The translations under genes and the position numbers were made by a program. The notes under the pieces are model-generated. The model was not told the origin of the DNA, did not search any database, and saw only the letters and a list, made by a program, of their open reading frames with translations. Of a stretch of 64,000 nucleotides of DNA, positions 37,443 to 45,082 are shown piece after piece (positions within the stretch are counted from its first letter, which is position 1; each line of letters opens with the position of its first letter). Source of the stretch: Streptosporangiaceae bacterium NEAU-GS5 (lineage in GTDB: Bacteria; Actinomycetota; Actinomycetes; Streptosporangiales; Streptosporangiaceae); the NCBI GenBank assembly GCA_017592665.1, contig JAGFNW010000013.1:165494-229493 (forward strand). The letters run 5' to 3'.

Positions 37443-37460
37443 ACCTCAAGCGCTTGAGGT
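37443..37460. promoter_or_regulatory. MerR-type operator ACCTCAAGCGCTTGAGGT
   Basis: Perfect 18-bp palindrome with 9-bp arms, ending 17 bp upstream of the merR ATG. CCTCAAG...CTTGAGG is the half-site pattern of SoxR and related MerR regulators, so autoregulation is likely. Confidence 0.75.
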
Positions 37461-37477
37461 GTGCTCTGCTGGTGGGC

Positions 37478-37915
37478 ATGACGACCTTGAGCATTCAGGA
37501 CGCGTCGCGGCGTAGCGGGCTGAGCGAGCCGACGCTGCGGTATTACGAGGAGATCGGGCTGGTGGGCCCGATCGAGCGGGATGAGAGCAGCGGGCATCGC
37601 CGCTACGGTGACGGTGATCTCGATGTGATCGGTGTGCTGGCCTGCCTTCGGGCGGTCGGTCTCGGCATCGAGGAGATGCGGGTCTATCTGGCCAACCGGG
37701 CCGTCGGGCGGGCGGCGGCGGCCGAGCAGCGGGATCTGTTGCTGCGGCATGCCGGGCGGGTGGAGGAGGAGATGGCCGCCCAGCGGGCGCGGCTGAGTTA
37801 TCTGCGGGAGAAGGCGGCGCTGTGGGATGCCCGCGATCGGGGTGACGCGGCCGCCGAGGCGGCGGCGTCGCAGCGGGTGGCGGAGGCGATCGCGGGTCTG
37901 GGGAGGTTGCGATGA
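37478..37915 (+). CDS. MerR-family transcriptional regulator
   Basis: 145-residue MerR regulator. The winged helix MTTLSIQDASRRSGLSEPTLRYYEEIGLVGPIERDESSGHRRYGDGDLDVI is followed by a dimerisation coiled coil (RDLLLRHAGRVEEEMAAQRARLSYLREKAALWDAR). No cysteines are present, so it is neither metal nor Fe-S sensing despite its SoxR-like operator. Its stop overlaps the next gene as ATGA, so it is expressed with the epimerase, which it probably regulates. Confidence 0.92.
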   Translation: MTTLSIQDASRRSGLSEPTLRYYEEIGLVGPIERDESSGHRRYGDGDLDVIGVLACLRAVGLGIEEMRVYLANRAVGRAAAAEQRDLLLRHAGRVEEEMAAQRARLSYLREKAALWDARDRGDAAAEAAASQRVAEAIAGLGRLR

Positions 37916-38940
37916 GCGCCGAGGTGAACCCAGAGGTGAGCGCTGAGGTGAGCCGGGTCTTGGTCACCGGTGGGTCGGGGTATCTGGGGACGCATCTGGT
38001 CGCGGCGCTGCTGCGGGCGGGGCGTCCGGTGCGGGCCACGGTGCGTTCGGCGGCGCGTGAGGCCGGGTTGCGTGCGGCGGTGCGCCGTGGCGGCGCCGAC
38101 GACGGGGCTTTGGAGGTGGTGGCCGCGGATCTGACGGCCGACGACGGCTGGCGTGCCGCGGCGGCCGGCTGCGCGGAGGTTCACCATGTGGCGTCGCCGA
38201 TTCCGGTGGTCCAGCCGGACGATCCGGACGATCTGATCGTTCCGGCGCGTGATGGTGTGCTGCGGGCGCTTCGGGCGGCGCGTGAGGCGGGGGCCCGGCG
38301 GGTGGTGCTGACGTCGTCGTTCGCGGCCGTCGGTTACACGCCGAAGCCGGTGGCCGAGTTCACCGAGGACGACTGGACCGATCCCGACACGCCGGGGTTG
38401 GCGCCCTATCCGCGGTCGAAGACGCTGGCCGAGCGCGCCGCGTGGGAGTGGCTGGCGCGTGAGGGCGGCATCGAGCTCGTCGTGGTCAACCCGACCTTCA
38501 TCCTGGGGCCTACTTTGACGACCGAGCTGCGTTCGTCGACGTATCTGGTGAAGATGATGCTGGAAGGGTCGATGAGCGTGGCGCCCCGGCAGCGTTTCGG
38601 GGTGGTCGACGTACGGGACGTGGCTGATCTGCATCTGCGGGCGATGGCCGAGCCGAAGGCCGCGGGCAGGCGGTTCCTGGCGGTCGGCGCGGGGCCGACG
38701 CTCGGTTTCCTGCAGGTCGCCGATGTCCTGCGCCGGCGGATGGGGCCGCTGGGCGCGCGGGTGCCGACGCGGGAGGCGGCCGGTGCCGAGCCGCCGCGGC
38801 CGGTCATCCGCAACGACCGGGCGCGCGAGGAGCTCGGGTGGCGGCCGCGCGACGTCGAGACCACGATCGTGCAGACGGCCGAGAGCCTGCGCGACCTCGG
38901 GATGCTGGAGGACCGGCGCGGCGGTCAGCGGCGCACCTGA
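37912..38940 (+). CDS. NAD(P)-dependent epimerase/dehydratase (dihydroflavonol reductase-like)
   Basis: 342-residue extended short-chain dehydrogenase. The Rossmann motif is VLVTGGSGYLGTHLV (from about residue 16), the active-site Ser lies in VLTSSFAAVGY, and Tyr/Lys are in YPRSKTLAE. The closest recognisable group is dihydroflavonol-4-reductase-like and aldehyde reductases. The first 15 residues are a repeated EVN/EVS segment encoded by three 12-bp GAGGTGA-type units. The start overlaps the merR stop. The last 16 bp overlap the convergent DHFR-like gene. Confidence 0.9.
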   Translation: MSAEVNPEVSAEVSRVLVTGGSGYLGTHLVAALLRAGRPVRATVRSAAREAGLRAAVRRGGADDGALEVVAADLTADDGWRAAAAGCAEVHHVASPIPVVQPDDPDDLIVPARDGVLRALRAAREAGARRVVLTSSFAAVGYTPKPVAEFTEDDWTDPDTPGLAPYPRSKTLAERAAWEWLAREGGIELVVVNPTFILGPTLTTELRSSTYLVKMMLEGSMSVAPRQRFGVVDVRDVADLHLRAMAEPKAAGRRFLAVGAGPTLGFLQVADVLRRRMGPLGARVPTREAAGAEPPRPVIRNDRAREELGWRPRDVETTIVQTAESLRDLGMLEDRRGGQRRT

Positions 38941-39506
38941 TAGCGCAGGTGAAGCACCCGGTTGCCCTCGATCACCACGTCAGGATCCGCCAGCAGGTGC
39001 TGGGCGTGGACCGACCCGAAGTAGCGCTTGCCGGACCCGAACACGACGGGTACGACGTCCATGCGCACCTCGTCGATCAGGCCCGCGGCGAGCACCTGGC
39101 CTCCGACGTCGCCGGCGGCGACCTCGACCGTGCGGTCACCGGCGAGCTCCTGCGCCTTGGCCATGGCCGCCTCGACGCCGTCGACGAAGTGAAACGGCGC
39201 CTCGGGGTCCCAGCCTTCGGGCATCGGCCGGTGCGTCACGACGACCACGTGGTCGATGCCGCCCGGCGGCTTGCCGTCCCAGCCGTCCGTCATGTCGAAG
39301 ACGTGGCGGCCGACGATCGTGACGCCGATCTGGTCCCAGTATGGCCGGATGTAGTCGTAGGACGTCTGCGACACCTTCAGCTCGCCGCTGTCGTCCAGCG
39401 GGACGTCGCCGCCGGCCAACCAGTCGAACAGCGGTCCGGGCTGGTCATTGTCGTCCGCGACGAAGCCGTCCACCGACACCGAGCTGTACATGACCACTTT
39501 GCCCAC
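38925..39506 (-). CDS. Dihydrofolate reductase/RibD C-terminal family protein
   Basis: 193-residue protein of the RibD_C/DHFR-like family. MYSSVSVDGFVADDNDQPGPLFDWL at the start, TIVGRHVFDMTDGW, and VEVAAGDVGGQVLAAGLIDEVRMDVVPVVFGSGKRYF are the standard blocks. NADPH-dependent reduction is plausible; the substrate is unknown and no folate or riboflavin genes are nearby. GTG 39506 follows GGAGAG. It is downstream of the araC-type gene on the same strand (66-bp gap), so AraC control is possible. Confidence 0.9.
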   Translation of the reverse strand: MGKVVMYSSVSVDGFVADDNDQPGPLFDWLAGGDVPLDDSGELKVSQTSYDYIRPYWDQIGVTIVGRHVFDMTDGWDGKPPGGIDHVVVVTHRPMPEGWDPEAPFHFVDGVEAAMAKAQELAGDRTVEVAAGDVGGQVLAAGLIDEVRMDVVPVVFGSGKRYFGSVHAQHLLADPDVVIEGNRVLHLRYQVRR

Positions 39507-39571
39507 GGGGCTCTCCTCTGCTTCGGGGTGCCCCAAATTAGCGTGTGGTGGGCTGGCGTTCTTGTAAGAAT

Positions 39572-40417
39572 TCAATCGGCCGGCAGCGGCCAGCCTTCCA
39601 GCACGTGGCCGGGGTGTTCGCGCAGGAACCGCCGCCGGATTTCGACGTATCGGGTCGGCGTGAGCCCGGTGAAGGCCCGGAACTCGTGGCCGAAGTGGGC
39701 CTGGTCGAAGTAGCCTGCGCCACCGGCGAGGTCGCCCCAGTCGATCGGTCCGGCGGGGTCGATCGAGAACACGGTGGCGGTGAAGCGGTGGGTGCGGGCC
39801 AGCCGCTTCGGCGTGACGCCGATGAGCTCCTTGAACCGCTGCGCCAGATGAGTGCTGCTGACACCGGCTGCCAGGGTCAGGTCGCCGATCGCCACCGCCC
39901 CGCCGGCCGCGGCGATGACGCTGCTCGTATGGCGGACCAGGCCCAGGCCGGCGGTCGCGCGCAGTCGTCGCATCAGCTCCTCCTCGAGCAGCGTCAGCAT
40001 CTCGTCCGGGCCGGCCGCCGTGGCCAGCCGGTCGCGCAGCTCGGCGATGGCGGGCCGGCCCCAGACCTGCTCCAGCGTCACGGGCCGGTCGCACAGCTCG
40101 GCCGCGGGCATGGGCAGGAACGGCGCCAGCCCCCATGGCTTGACGTGCGCGCCGACCGATCGGGTCCCCGGCGGGTAGCCGAAGTCGAAGGCGCGGGTGG
40201 GCATGGTGATCACGCAGCCGTCGGCGTACTCGGCTGTTTTGATGTCGGTGCCGGCGCGGATGCGGAACGGCGCCTCGAGGTTGACGATGAGCAACGCCGC
40301 CGGCATCGGCGGCAGCATCAGCCGGGCGTACGGCGGCGCACCCTCCAGGTAGTACAGGTCGTCGATCAGCCCGTCCAGCGGCGGTCGCGGCACTCTGGAC
40401 ACGTACTTCACGCGCAC
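39572..40417 (-). CDS. AraC-family transcriptional regulator
   Basis: 281-residue regulator. An N-terminal sensor domain of the DUF6597 kind (MRVKYVSRVPRPPLDGLIDDLYYLEG ... RSVGAHVKPWGLAPFLPMPAAEL) precedes an AraC double HTH at about 170-270: DLTLAAGVSSTHLAQRFKELIGVTPKRLARTHRF and GDLAGGAGYFDQAHFGHEFRAFTGLTPTRY. It is oriented the same way as the DHFR-like gene that follows. Ligand unknown. Confidence 0.92.
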   Translation of the reverse strand: MRVKYVSRVPRPPLDGLIDDLYYLEGAPPYARLMLPPMPAALLIVNLEAPFRIRAGTDIKTAEYADGCVITMPTRAFDFGYPPGTRSVGAHVKPWGLAPFLPMPAAELCDRPVTLEQVWGRPAIAELRDRLATAAGPDEMLTLLEEELMRRLRATAGLGLVRHTSSVIAAAGGAVAIGDLTLAAGVSSTHLAQRFKELIGVTPKRLARTHRFTATVFSIDPAGPIDWGDLAGGAGYFDQAHFGHEFRAFTGLTPTRYVEIRRRFLREHPGHVLEGWPLPAD

Positions 40418-40464
40418 AGTATCGCCGACGCCCCGGCCGGCATCGAGCCAGCGGGTTGTGCGAA

Positions 40465-42126
40465 TCAGGTGGCCGTGGAGGGTCGGAGCGTCTTGAGGAA
40501 GTGGGCGGCGATGGGGGCGGCGACCTTGCCGCCTTGGCCGCCGCCTTCGACGACGACGGCGAAGGCCAGGTCGCCGTGGTAGCCGATGAACCAGGCGTGG
40601 GTGTCGAGTTCGGCGCCGCCGGTCGCGGTGCCGAACTCGGCGGTGCCGGTCTTGCCGGCGGTGCCGGCGGGCAGGCCGGCCGCGTGGGCGGTGCCCTTGG
40701 TGACGACGGCCTGCATCATGGTGCGCAGCTGATTGGCGACGCCGTCGGGCAGGGGCTGGGCCTGGGCCTTCTGCTTGAGGTCTTTTACCAGGGTCGGGGG
40801 GCGCCAGGTGCCGTCGGCGACGGCGGCGGCGACGGTGGCCATGACCAGCGGGGTGGCCAGGATCTTGGCCTGGCCGAAGGCCTCGGCGCCGAGTTCGGCG
40901 TCGCTGGTGGCCTTGGGCATGCTGGCCTTGGCGGCCGGTACGCCGATGTTGAGCGGCTGGTTGAAGCCGAAGGTGGTGGCGGCCTGGTAGAGCTTGTCGG
41001 GGCTGAGCTTGTCGACGGCCATGGGGGCGAAGGTGGTGTTGCAGGAGTAGGCGTAGGAGTCGAGGAAGCTCAGGGAGGTGAAGGCCTCCTTCTCGGAGTT
41101 GTGGATGACCAGGCCGCCGACGTTGGCGGTGGGCGGGCAGGTGACGTGGTCGCCGGGGGCGACGCCGTCGGCGAGCAGGCCGGCCGCGGTGATGGTCTTG
41201 AAGGTGGAGCCGGGTGGATAGCGGCCGTCCAGGGCGCGGTTGAAGCCGCCGCGGTTGTTGGCGACGGCGAGGATCTCGCCGGTGGAGGGGCGGACGGCCA
41301 CGAGGGCGGCGGGTTTGTCCAGGTCGCGTACGGCGTCGGCGGCGGCGTTCTGGGTGGCGAGCTCGAGGCTGGTCTGCAGGGGTTTGCCGGCGCTGCCCTT
41401 GATGGTGGCGAGGGTTTTGGCGGCGGGGTCGGCCGTGCCGGGGTGGGCGGTGGCGACGACGGTGGTGCTGGGGGTGCCGGCCAGGCGTTTTTGGAAGGTC
41501 TCCTGCAGGCCGCCGCGGCCGACGGCCTGGCCGAGTTTGTAGACGCCGCCGAGTTTGGCCACGTCCTTGTCCTTGGCCTTGTCGAGGTAGCCGGCCAGCA
41601 GCTGGACCGAGCCGCCGACGTCGGCGCCGTCGATGCGGGTGCCGTCGGCGGCGGTGATGGCGGCGCGCTGCGGCCAGGTGGTCTTCAGGGCGAGGTGGGT
41701 GGCGCCGTCGAGGGCGGGGTGGACGGCCGCGGGCGTCCAGGCGACCTTCCAGTAGTGGTCTTTGACGACGAGGTCGAAGGAGCCGTCGTAGGTCCAGTCG
41801 CCGACGCTTTTCATGTGCGCGGTGGCGGCGTAGGCGGCGCTGTAGGTGTCGTCCTTGCCCGGCGTGAGCTTGGTGATCTTCACGGCGACCTTGTCGACGC
41901 CGAGGTTCTTGGTGAGTTCGGCGTAGGCGGCGTCCCAGCCCGCGGCGGGGGCGGTGAGCTCGGCCTTCATGGCGGCCGTGTCACCGGCCGCCCAGGCGGC
42001 GGCGAACCGGTCGGCGGTCTGCTGTGGTGTGCCCCGTGTGTGCAGCACGTAGTAGGCGCCGCCGACGGCGGCTCCCGCCACCAGCACGCCGGCGACCGAT
42101 GTGATCGCTATGGTCCGTCCTCGCAC
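40465..42126 (-). CDS. Penicillin-binding protein, class B transpeptidase (NTF2-like N-terminal domain)
   Basis: Membrane-anchored D,D-transpeptidase of about 553 residues that cross-links peptidoglycan. An N-terminal helix (RTIAITSVAGVLVAGAAVGGAYYVL) is followed by an NTF2-like MecA_N domain and a PBP dimerisation region. The transpeptidase domain has SxxK (PPGSTFKT, Ser near residue 307), SxN (YSCN near 360) and KTG (GKTGTAEFG near 490). GTG 42126 with AAGGGGG upstream is preferred to ATG 42159, which lacks a ribosome site. MecA-like N-terminal domains also occur in intrinsic low-affinity PBPs, so reduced beta-lactam sensitivity is possible but not shown. Confidence 0.9.
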   Translation of the reverse strand: MRGRTIAITSVAGVLVAGAAVGGAYYVLHTRGTPQQTADRFAAAWAAGDTAAMKAELTAPAAGWDAAYAELTKNLGVDKVAVKITKLTPGKDDTYSAAYAATAHMKSVGDWTYDGSFDLVVKDHYWKVAWTPAAVHPALDGATHLALKTTWPQRAAITAADGTRIDGADVGGSVQLLAGYLDKAKDKDVAKLGGVYKLGQAVGRGGLQETFQKRLAGTPSTTVVATAHPGTADPAAKTLATIKGSAGKPLQTSLELATQNAAADAVRDLDKPAALVAVRPSTGEILAVANNRGGFNRALDGRYPPGSTFKTITAAGLLADGVAPGDHVTCPPTANVGGLVIHNSEKEAFTSLSFLDSYAYSCNTTFAPMAVDKLSPDKLYQAATTFGFNQPLNIGVPAAKASMPKATSDAELGAEAFGQAKILATPLVMATVAAAVADGTWRPPTLVKDLKQKAQAQPLPDGVANQLRTMMQAVVTKGTAHAAGLPAGTAGKTGTAEFGTATGGAELDTHAWFIGYHGDLAFAVVVEGGGQGGKVAAPIAAHFLKTLRPSTAT

Positions 42127-42191
42127 CGTTACCCCCTTGTCGGCGTCGAGGGCGAGCATAACGTCAATAGGTGTATCGAATTGTAATTTGA

Positions 42192-42839
42192 TCAGTCGCT
42201 TCTAGTGGATTTGCCGTACTGGGGGACGTACTCCTGGCCGGACAGGCGCTGGATGGCGGCCATGACGTCGTCGGTGACGCGGCGGCGGTCGCGGGCGCTC
42301 GCGGGGTCGCCGGCGAAGGTCATCGGCTCGCCGATCTTGATGGTGATGCGGGTCAGGCGGGGGACCGAGCGGCCGGGCGGCAGCACCCGGTCGGTGCCGA
42401 TCATGGCGACCGGCAGGACGGGGGCGCCGGTGGTCAGGGCCAGCCAGGCGACGCCGATCTTGCCTTTGTAGAGGCGGCCGTCGGCCGAGCGGGTGCCTTC
42501 GGGGTAGATGCCGAACAGGTCGCCGCCTTTGAGGACACCGGCGGCGGCGTCGAGCATGGCCTGGGCGGCGCCGGCGCTGTCGCGGTCGATGGGCAGGTTG
42601 CCGTTGAAGCGCATGATCGCCCGGGAGACGGGGCTGCCGCTGAAGTATTCGCTCTTGGCGACGAAGGTGACCTGCCGCGGCAGGACGGCGGGCAGGAAGA
42701 AGGAGTCGAGGATCGACAGGTGGTTGGAGGCGAGGATGGCCGGCCCGGTGTCAGGGACGTGGTCGCGGCCGTCGACCTTGGCCCGCCACAGCACGTGGAC
42801 GGCCGACGCGCTGGCGATTCTGGCGAGGCGGTACAGCAA
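42192..42839 (-). CDS. 1-Acyl-sn-glycerol-3-phosphate acyltransferase family protein
   Basis: PlsC-type acyltransferase of about 215 residues. Motif I is SNHLSILDSFFLP (H-x4-D), followed by MRFNGNLPIDRDS, motif III YPEGTRSADGRLYKGKIGVAWLAL and motif IV APVLPVAMIGTDRVL. It transfers acyl chains to lysophosphatidate in phospholipid synthesis. TTG 42839 has GGAGG with 7-nt spacing and is preferred over TTG 42866, which lies near the terminator of the candidate RNA. A conserved-looking structured element and terminator lie immediately upstream. Confidence 0.92.
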   Translation of the reverse strand: MLYRLARIASASAVHVLWRAKVDGRDHVPDTGPAILASNHLSILDSFFLPAVLPRQVTFVAKSEYFSGSPVSRAIMRFNGNLPIDRDSAGAAQAMLDAAAGVLKGGDLFGIYPEGTRSADGRLYKGKIGVAWLALTTGAPVLPVAMIGTDRVLPPGRSVPRLTRITIKIGEPMTFAGDPASARDRRRVTDDVMAAIQRLSGQEYVPQYGKSTRSD

Positions 42840-42871
42840 CGGGCATCCTCCAGCGGGCGTCGCCAACGGAA

Positions 42872-42897
42872 AGCGCCCCCGGTGGTCCGGGGGCGCT
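42872..42897 (-). terminator. Strong rho-independent terminator
   Basis: AGCGCCCCCGG and its exact complement (11-bp stem) enclose a 4-nt loop, and the minus strand continues with TTTCC. It closes leftward transcripts from the candidate RNA (or from the ECF gene) before plsC. Confidence 0.85.
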
Positions 42898-43018
42898 CAC
42901 GTCTTAGAGGCCACTGTGGTGGTCGCCTCCTCGGCGAGATGCACAACACGGCTCCAGCCGAACGGTAGTCCGTGAAGGCGGTAATTGCGGCCCGGGGGAC
43001 ACAGCCACAGTGGCCTCT
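42872..43018 (-). ncRNA. Candidate structured small RNA with its own -10 and terminator
   Basis: On the minus strand, TAGGAT (43028-43023) is a good actinobacterial -10, predicting a start near 43018-43016. The RNA would open with AGAGGCCACTGTGG (43018-43005), which pairs perfectly with 42919-42906 to close a 113-nt domain, and it would end at the terminator 42897-42872. No reading frame in it has a ribosome site or a recognisable product. It could be an independent sRNA, a plsC leader/attenuator, or the 3' end of the ECF transcript. I cannot match it to a named RNA family; it does not show the signatures of 6S, tmRNA, RNase P or SRP RNA that I can recall. Confidence 0.5.
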
Positions 43019-43046
43019 GGCCATCCTAACGGACCCTGAGCTGACG

Positions 43047-44279
43047 TTATTCCAGGACGCGCCCGAGGTCGTCGCGGCGTGCCGCCAAAAAGGCGCGTTC
43101 GACGCCGGTCCCGGCCAGGTCCAGGGCCTGGGCGTAGCAGTCCATGGCCTCGCGGGCGCGGCCGAGGCGCCGCCACATCTCGGCGCGGGTGGCCGGCAGC
43201 AGATGGTTGTACGGCAGGGCCTCCTCCAGGCCGTCGAGCAGGTCGAGGGCGGCCTGCGGGCCGGCGACCTCGGCCACGGCGACGGCCCGGTTGAGGCGGA
43301 CGACGGCCGATCCGGTGATGCGCTCGAGTTCGCCGTACAGCAGGGCGATGGCCTTCCAGTCGGTGCCGGCGGCGGTGGGGGCGCTGGCGTGCTCGGCGGC
43401 GATGGCGGCCTGCAGCAGGTAGGGGCCGGGCTGCCCGGGCGGGGGTCCGGCCGGTCCGGGTGTGCTGATCAGGTCGAGGCCTTCGGCGATCTCGGTGGCG
43501 CGCCATCTGCGGCGGTCCTGATCGCCGAGGCGGATCAGCTCCCCGGCGGGGCCGAGGCGGGCCTCGCGGCGGGCGTGGTGCAGGATCATCAGGGCCAGCA
43601 GGCCGCGCACCTCGGAGTCGGCGGGCATCAGCTGGCGCAGCATGCGGCCGAGGTGGATGGCCTCGGCGGCCAGTTCGTGGCGGAGCAGCCGGTCGCCGCC
43701 GGTCGCCGCGTACCCCTCGGTGAAGATCAGGTAGACGACGGCGAGCACTCCGGGCAGGCGTTCGCCAAGGTTGTCGGGGACGCGGTAGGGGATGCCGGCT
43801 TGGGCGATCTTCTTCTTGGCGCGGGTGATGCGGGCGGCCATGGTGGGTTCGGAGACCAGGAACAGCCGGGCGATCTCGCGTGTGGTCAGGCCGCCCACGC
43901 AGCGCAGGGTGAGGGCGACCCGGGCGTCCATGGCCAGGGCGGGGTGGCAGCAGGTGAACACCAGGCGCAGCCGTTCGTCGGGGATGGGCTGCTCCTGGCC
44001 GGGGTCGTCGACGATGAGCAGCGGCCGGCGCGACAGCTCGGTGAGGTTGCGGGTGGCGACCGCGGCGCGGCGCAGCCGGTCCAGGGCCCGGTTGCGGGCC
44101 GCGGTGAGCAGCCATCCGGCCGGGTTGCGCGGTTCGCCGTCGCGCCGCCAGCGGTCGACGGCGATGGCGTAGGCCTCCTGCAGGGCGTCCTCGGCCAGGT
44201 CGAGGTCGCGCAGCTCGGAGGCGAGCAGGGCGAGCAGGCGCGCCCAGTGTTCGCGGTACGCCTGCTCGACCGTGCTCAT
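43047..44279 (-). CDS. ECF sigma factor of the ECF42 type (DUF6596 C-terminal extension)
   Basis: 410-residue sigma factor. Sigma2 (YREHWARLLALLASELRDLDLAEDALQEAYAIAVDRWRRDG) and sigma4 (RVALTLRCVGGLTTREIARLFLVSEPTMAARITRAKKKI) are followed by a 230-residue helical DUF6596/TPR-like domain. The long extension, with no anti-sigma gene, and the two linked YCII proteins are the defining traits of ECF42. The extension is thought to modulate activity. The two YCII genes at 44334 and 44683 lie upstream in the same direction, presumably its regulon or partners. Confidence 0.93.
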   Translation of the reverse strand: MSTVEQAYREHWARLLALLASELRDLDLAEDALQEAYAIAVDRWRRDGEPRNPAGWLLTAARNRALDRLRRAAVATRNLTELSRRPLLIVDDPGQEQPIPDERLRLVFTCCHPALAMDARVALTLRCVGGLTTREIARLFLVSEPTMAARITRAKKKIAQAGIPYRVPDNLGERLPGVLAVVYLIFTEGYAATGGDRLLRHELAAEAIHLGRMLRQLMPADSEVRGLLALMILHHARREARLGPAGELIRLGDQDRRRWRATEIAEGLDLISTPGPAGPPPGQPGPYLLQAAIAAEHASAPTAAGTDWKAIALLYGELERITGSAVVRLNRAVAVAEVAGPQAALDLLDGLEEALPYNHLLPATRAEMWRRLGRAREAMDCYAQALDLAGTGVERAFLAARRDDLGRVLE

Positions 44280-44333
44280 CGCTCGCTCATCCCTTGCCCG
44301 ATCCCTGCCCGATCGCTTGCCCGATCGTTGTGC

Positions 44334-44681
44334 TCACATGTCGTCCACGGGGCGGATCTCGACCGTCTCGACGGGCATCTGCCGGGCGTAGGCGATGGCC
44401 GCGTCCAGGTCGGGGGCCTCGATGACGTAGTAGCCGCCGATGTGCTCGGCGGCCTCGGCGTACGGCCCGGCGGTGCGCAGCACCTGCCCGTCGCCGTCGC
44501 CGGTGTGGCGCAGGGTGACGGCGGCCGCGGTCGGGGTCAGGGCCTCGCCGCCGCGAAGCACGCCGGCCTCGGCGAGCATGTGGGTGTAGCGGTCGAAGGC
44601 GGCCGAGAAGGCGGTGGCCTCCTGCGGGCCCATGTCGGCCATGGACTTCTCGTTGACGTAGATCAGCAGGGCGTATTTCAT
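44334..44681 (-). CDS. YCII-related (DGPF) domain protein
   Basis: 115-residue protein. MKYALLIYVNEKSMADMG starts the YCII fold, and the DGPF-like region reads AGPYAEAAEHIGGYYVIEAPDLDAAIAYA, so DGPF is changed to AGPY. These dimeric ferredoxin-like proteins are often linked to ECF42 sigma factors; their role is unproven. It begins 1 bp after the stop of the other YCII gene and 54 bp upstream of the sigma gene. Confidence 0.9.
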   Translation of the reverse strand: MKYALLIYVNEKSMADMGPQEATAFSAAFDRYTHMLAEAGVLRGGEALTPTAAAVTLRHTGDGDGQVLRTAGPYAEAAEHIGGYYVIEAPDLDAAIAYARQMPVETVEIRPVDDM

Positions 44682-44682
44682 G

Positions 44683-45012
44683 TCACATCTCCCTGACCTG
44701 GCGGATCTGCACGATCGGGGCCGGGGCGGTGGCCGCGATCGCGGCGGCCTGGTCGAGGTCGTCGGCCTCGATCACCACGAAGCCGGCGACCTGCTCGGCG
44801 GTCTCGGCGTAGGGGCCGTCGGTGACCAGGCCGCCGGGGCGCAGCGTGGTGGCGGTGCTGGAACGCGCCAGCCTCGCGCCGTCGACCGGGGGGTGGCTCG
44901 CGGCCAGATATGAGGTGTAGTCGACCCACGCGGCCAGGAACTTGTCGCGTTCGTCTGCCGGCAGGGCGTCCCATTCGTCCTCGCAGCCGATGAACATCAG
45001 CGCGTATTTCAC
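44683..45012 (-). CDS. YCII-related (DGPF) domain protein
   Basis: 109-residue YCII-like protein starting MKYALMFIGCEDEWDALPADERDKFLAAW. The signature reads TDGPYAETAEQVAGFVVIEADDLDQAAAIA. It is the first gene of the YCII-YCII-ECF42 unit and a paralogue of its neighbour, with low identity outside the signature. A GAGAG site lies upstream. The three genes are probably one transcript. Confidence 0.9.
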   Translation of the reverse strand: MKYALMFIGCEDEWDALPADERDKFLAAWVDYTSYLAASHPPVDGARLARSSTATTLRPGGLVTDGPYAETAEQVAGFVVIEADDLDQAAAIAATAPAPIVQIRQVREM

Positions 45013-45082
45013 GGCTCTCTCCTTTCCAGAGTCACTGCTATGACGCGGACGCCGCGCCGGAATCGACAGACTCTTGGAGACT

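Noticed and set aside
40456..42186. Gly/Asp/Val-rich 576-codon plus-strand frame opposite the penicillin-binding protein
   Set aside because: Its composition is the shadow of G-rich antisense DNA; the minus strand has all three transpeptidase motifs.
42434..43024. Minus-strand frame running through the candidate RNA into plsC
   Set aside because: It is out of phase with plsC and crosses the terminator hairpin; the region is better explained as structured RNA.
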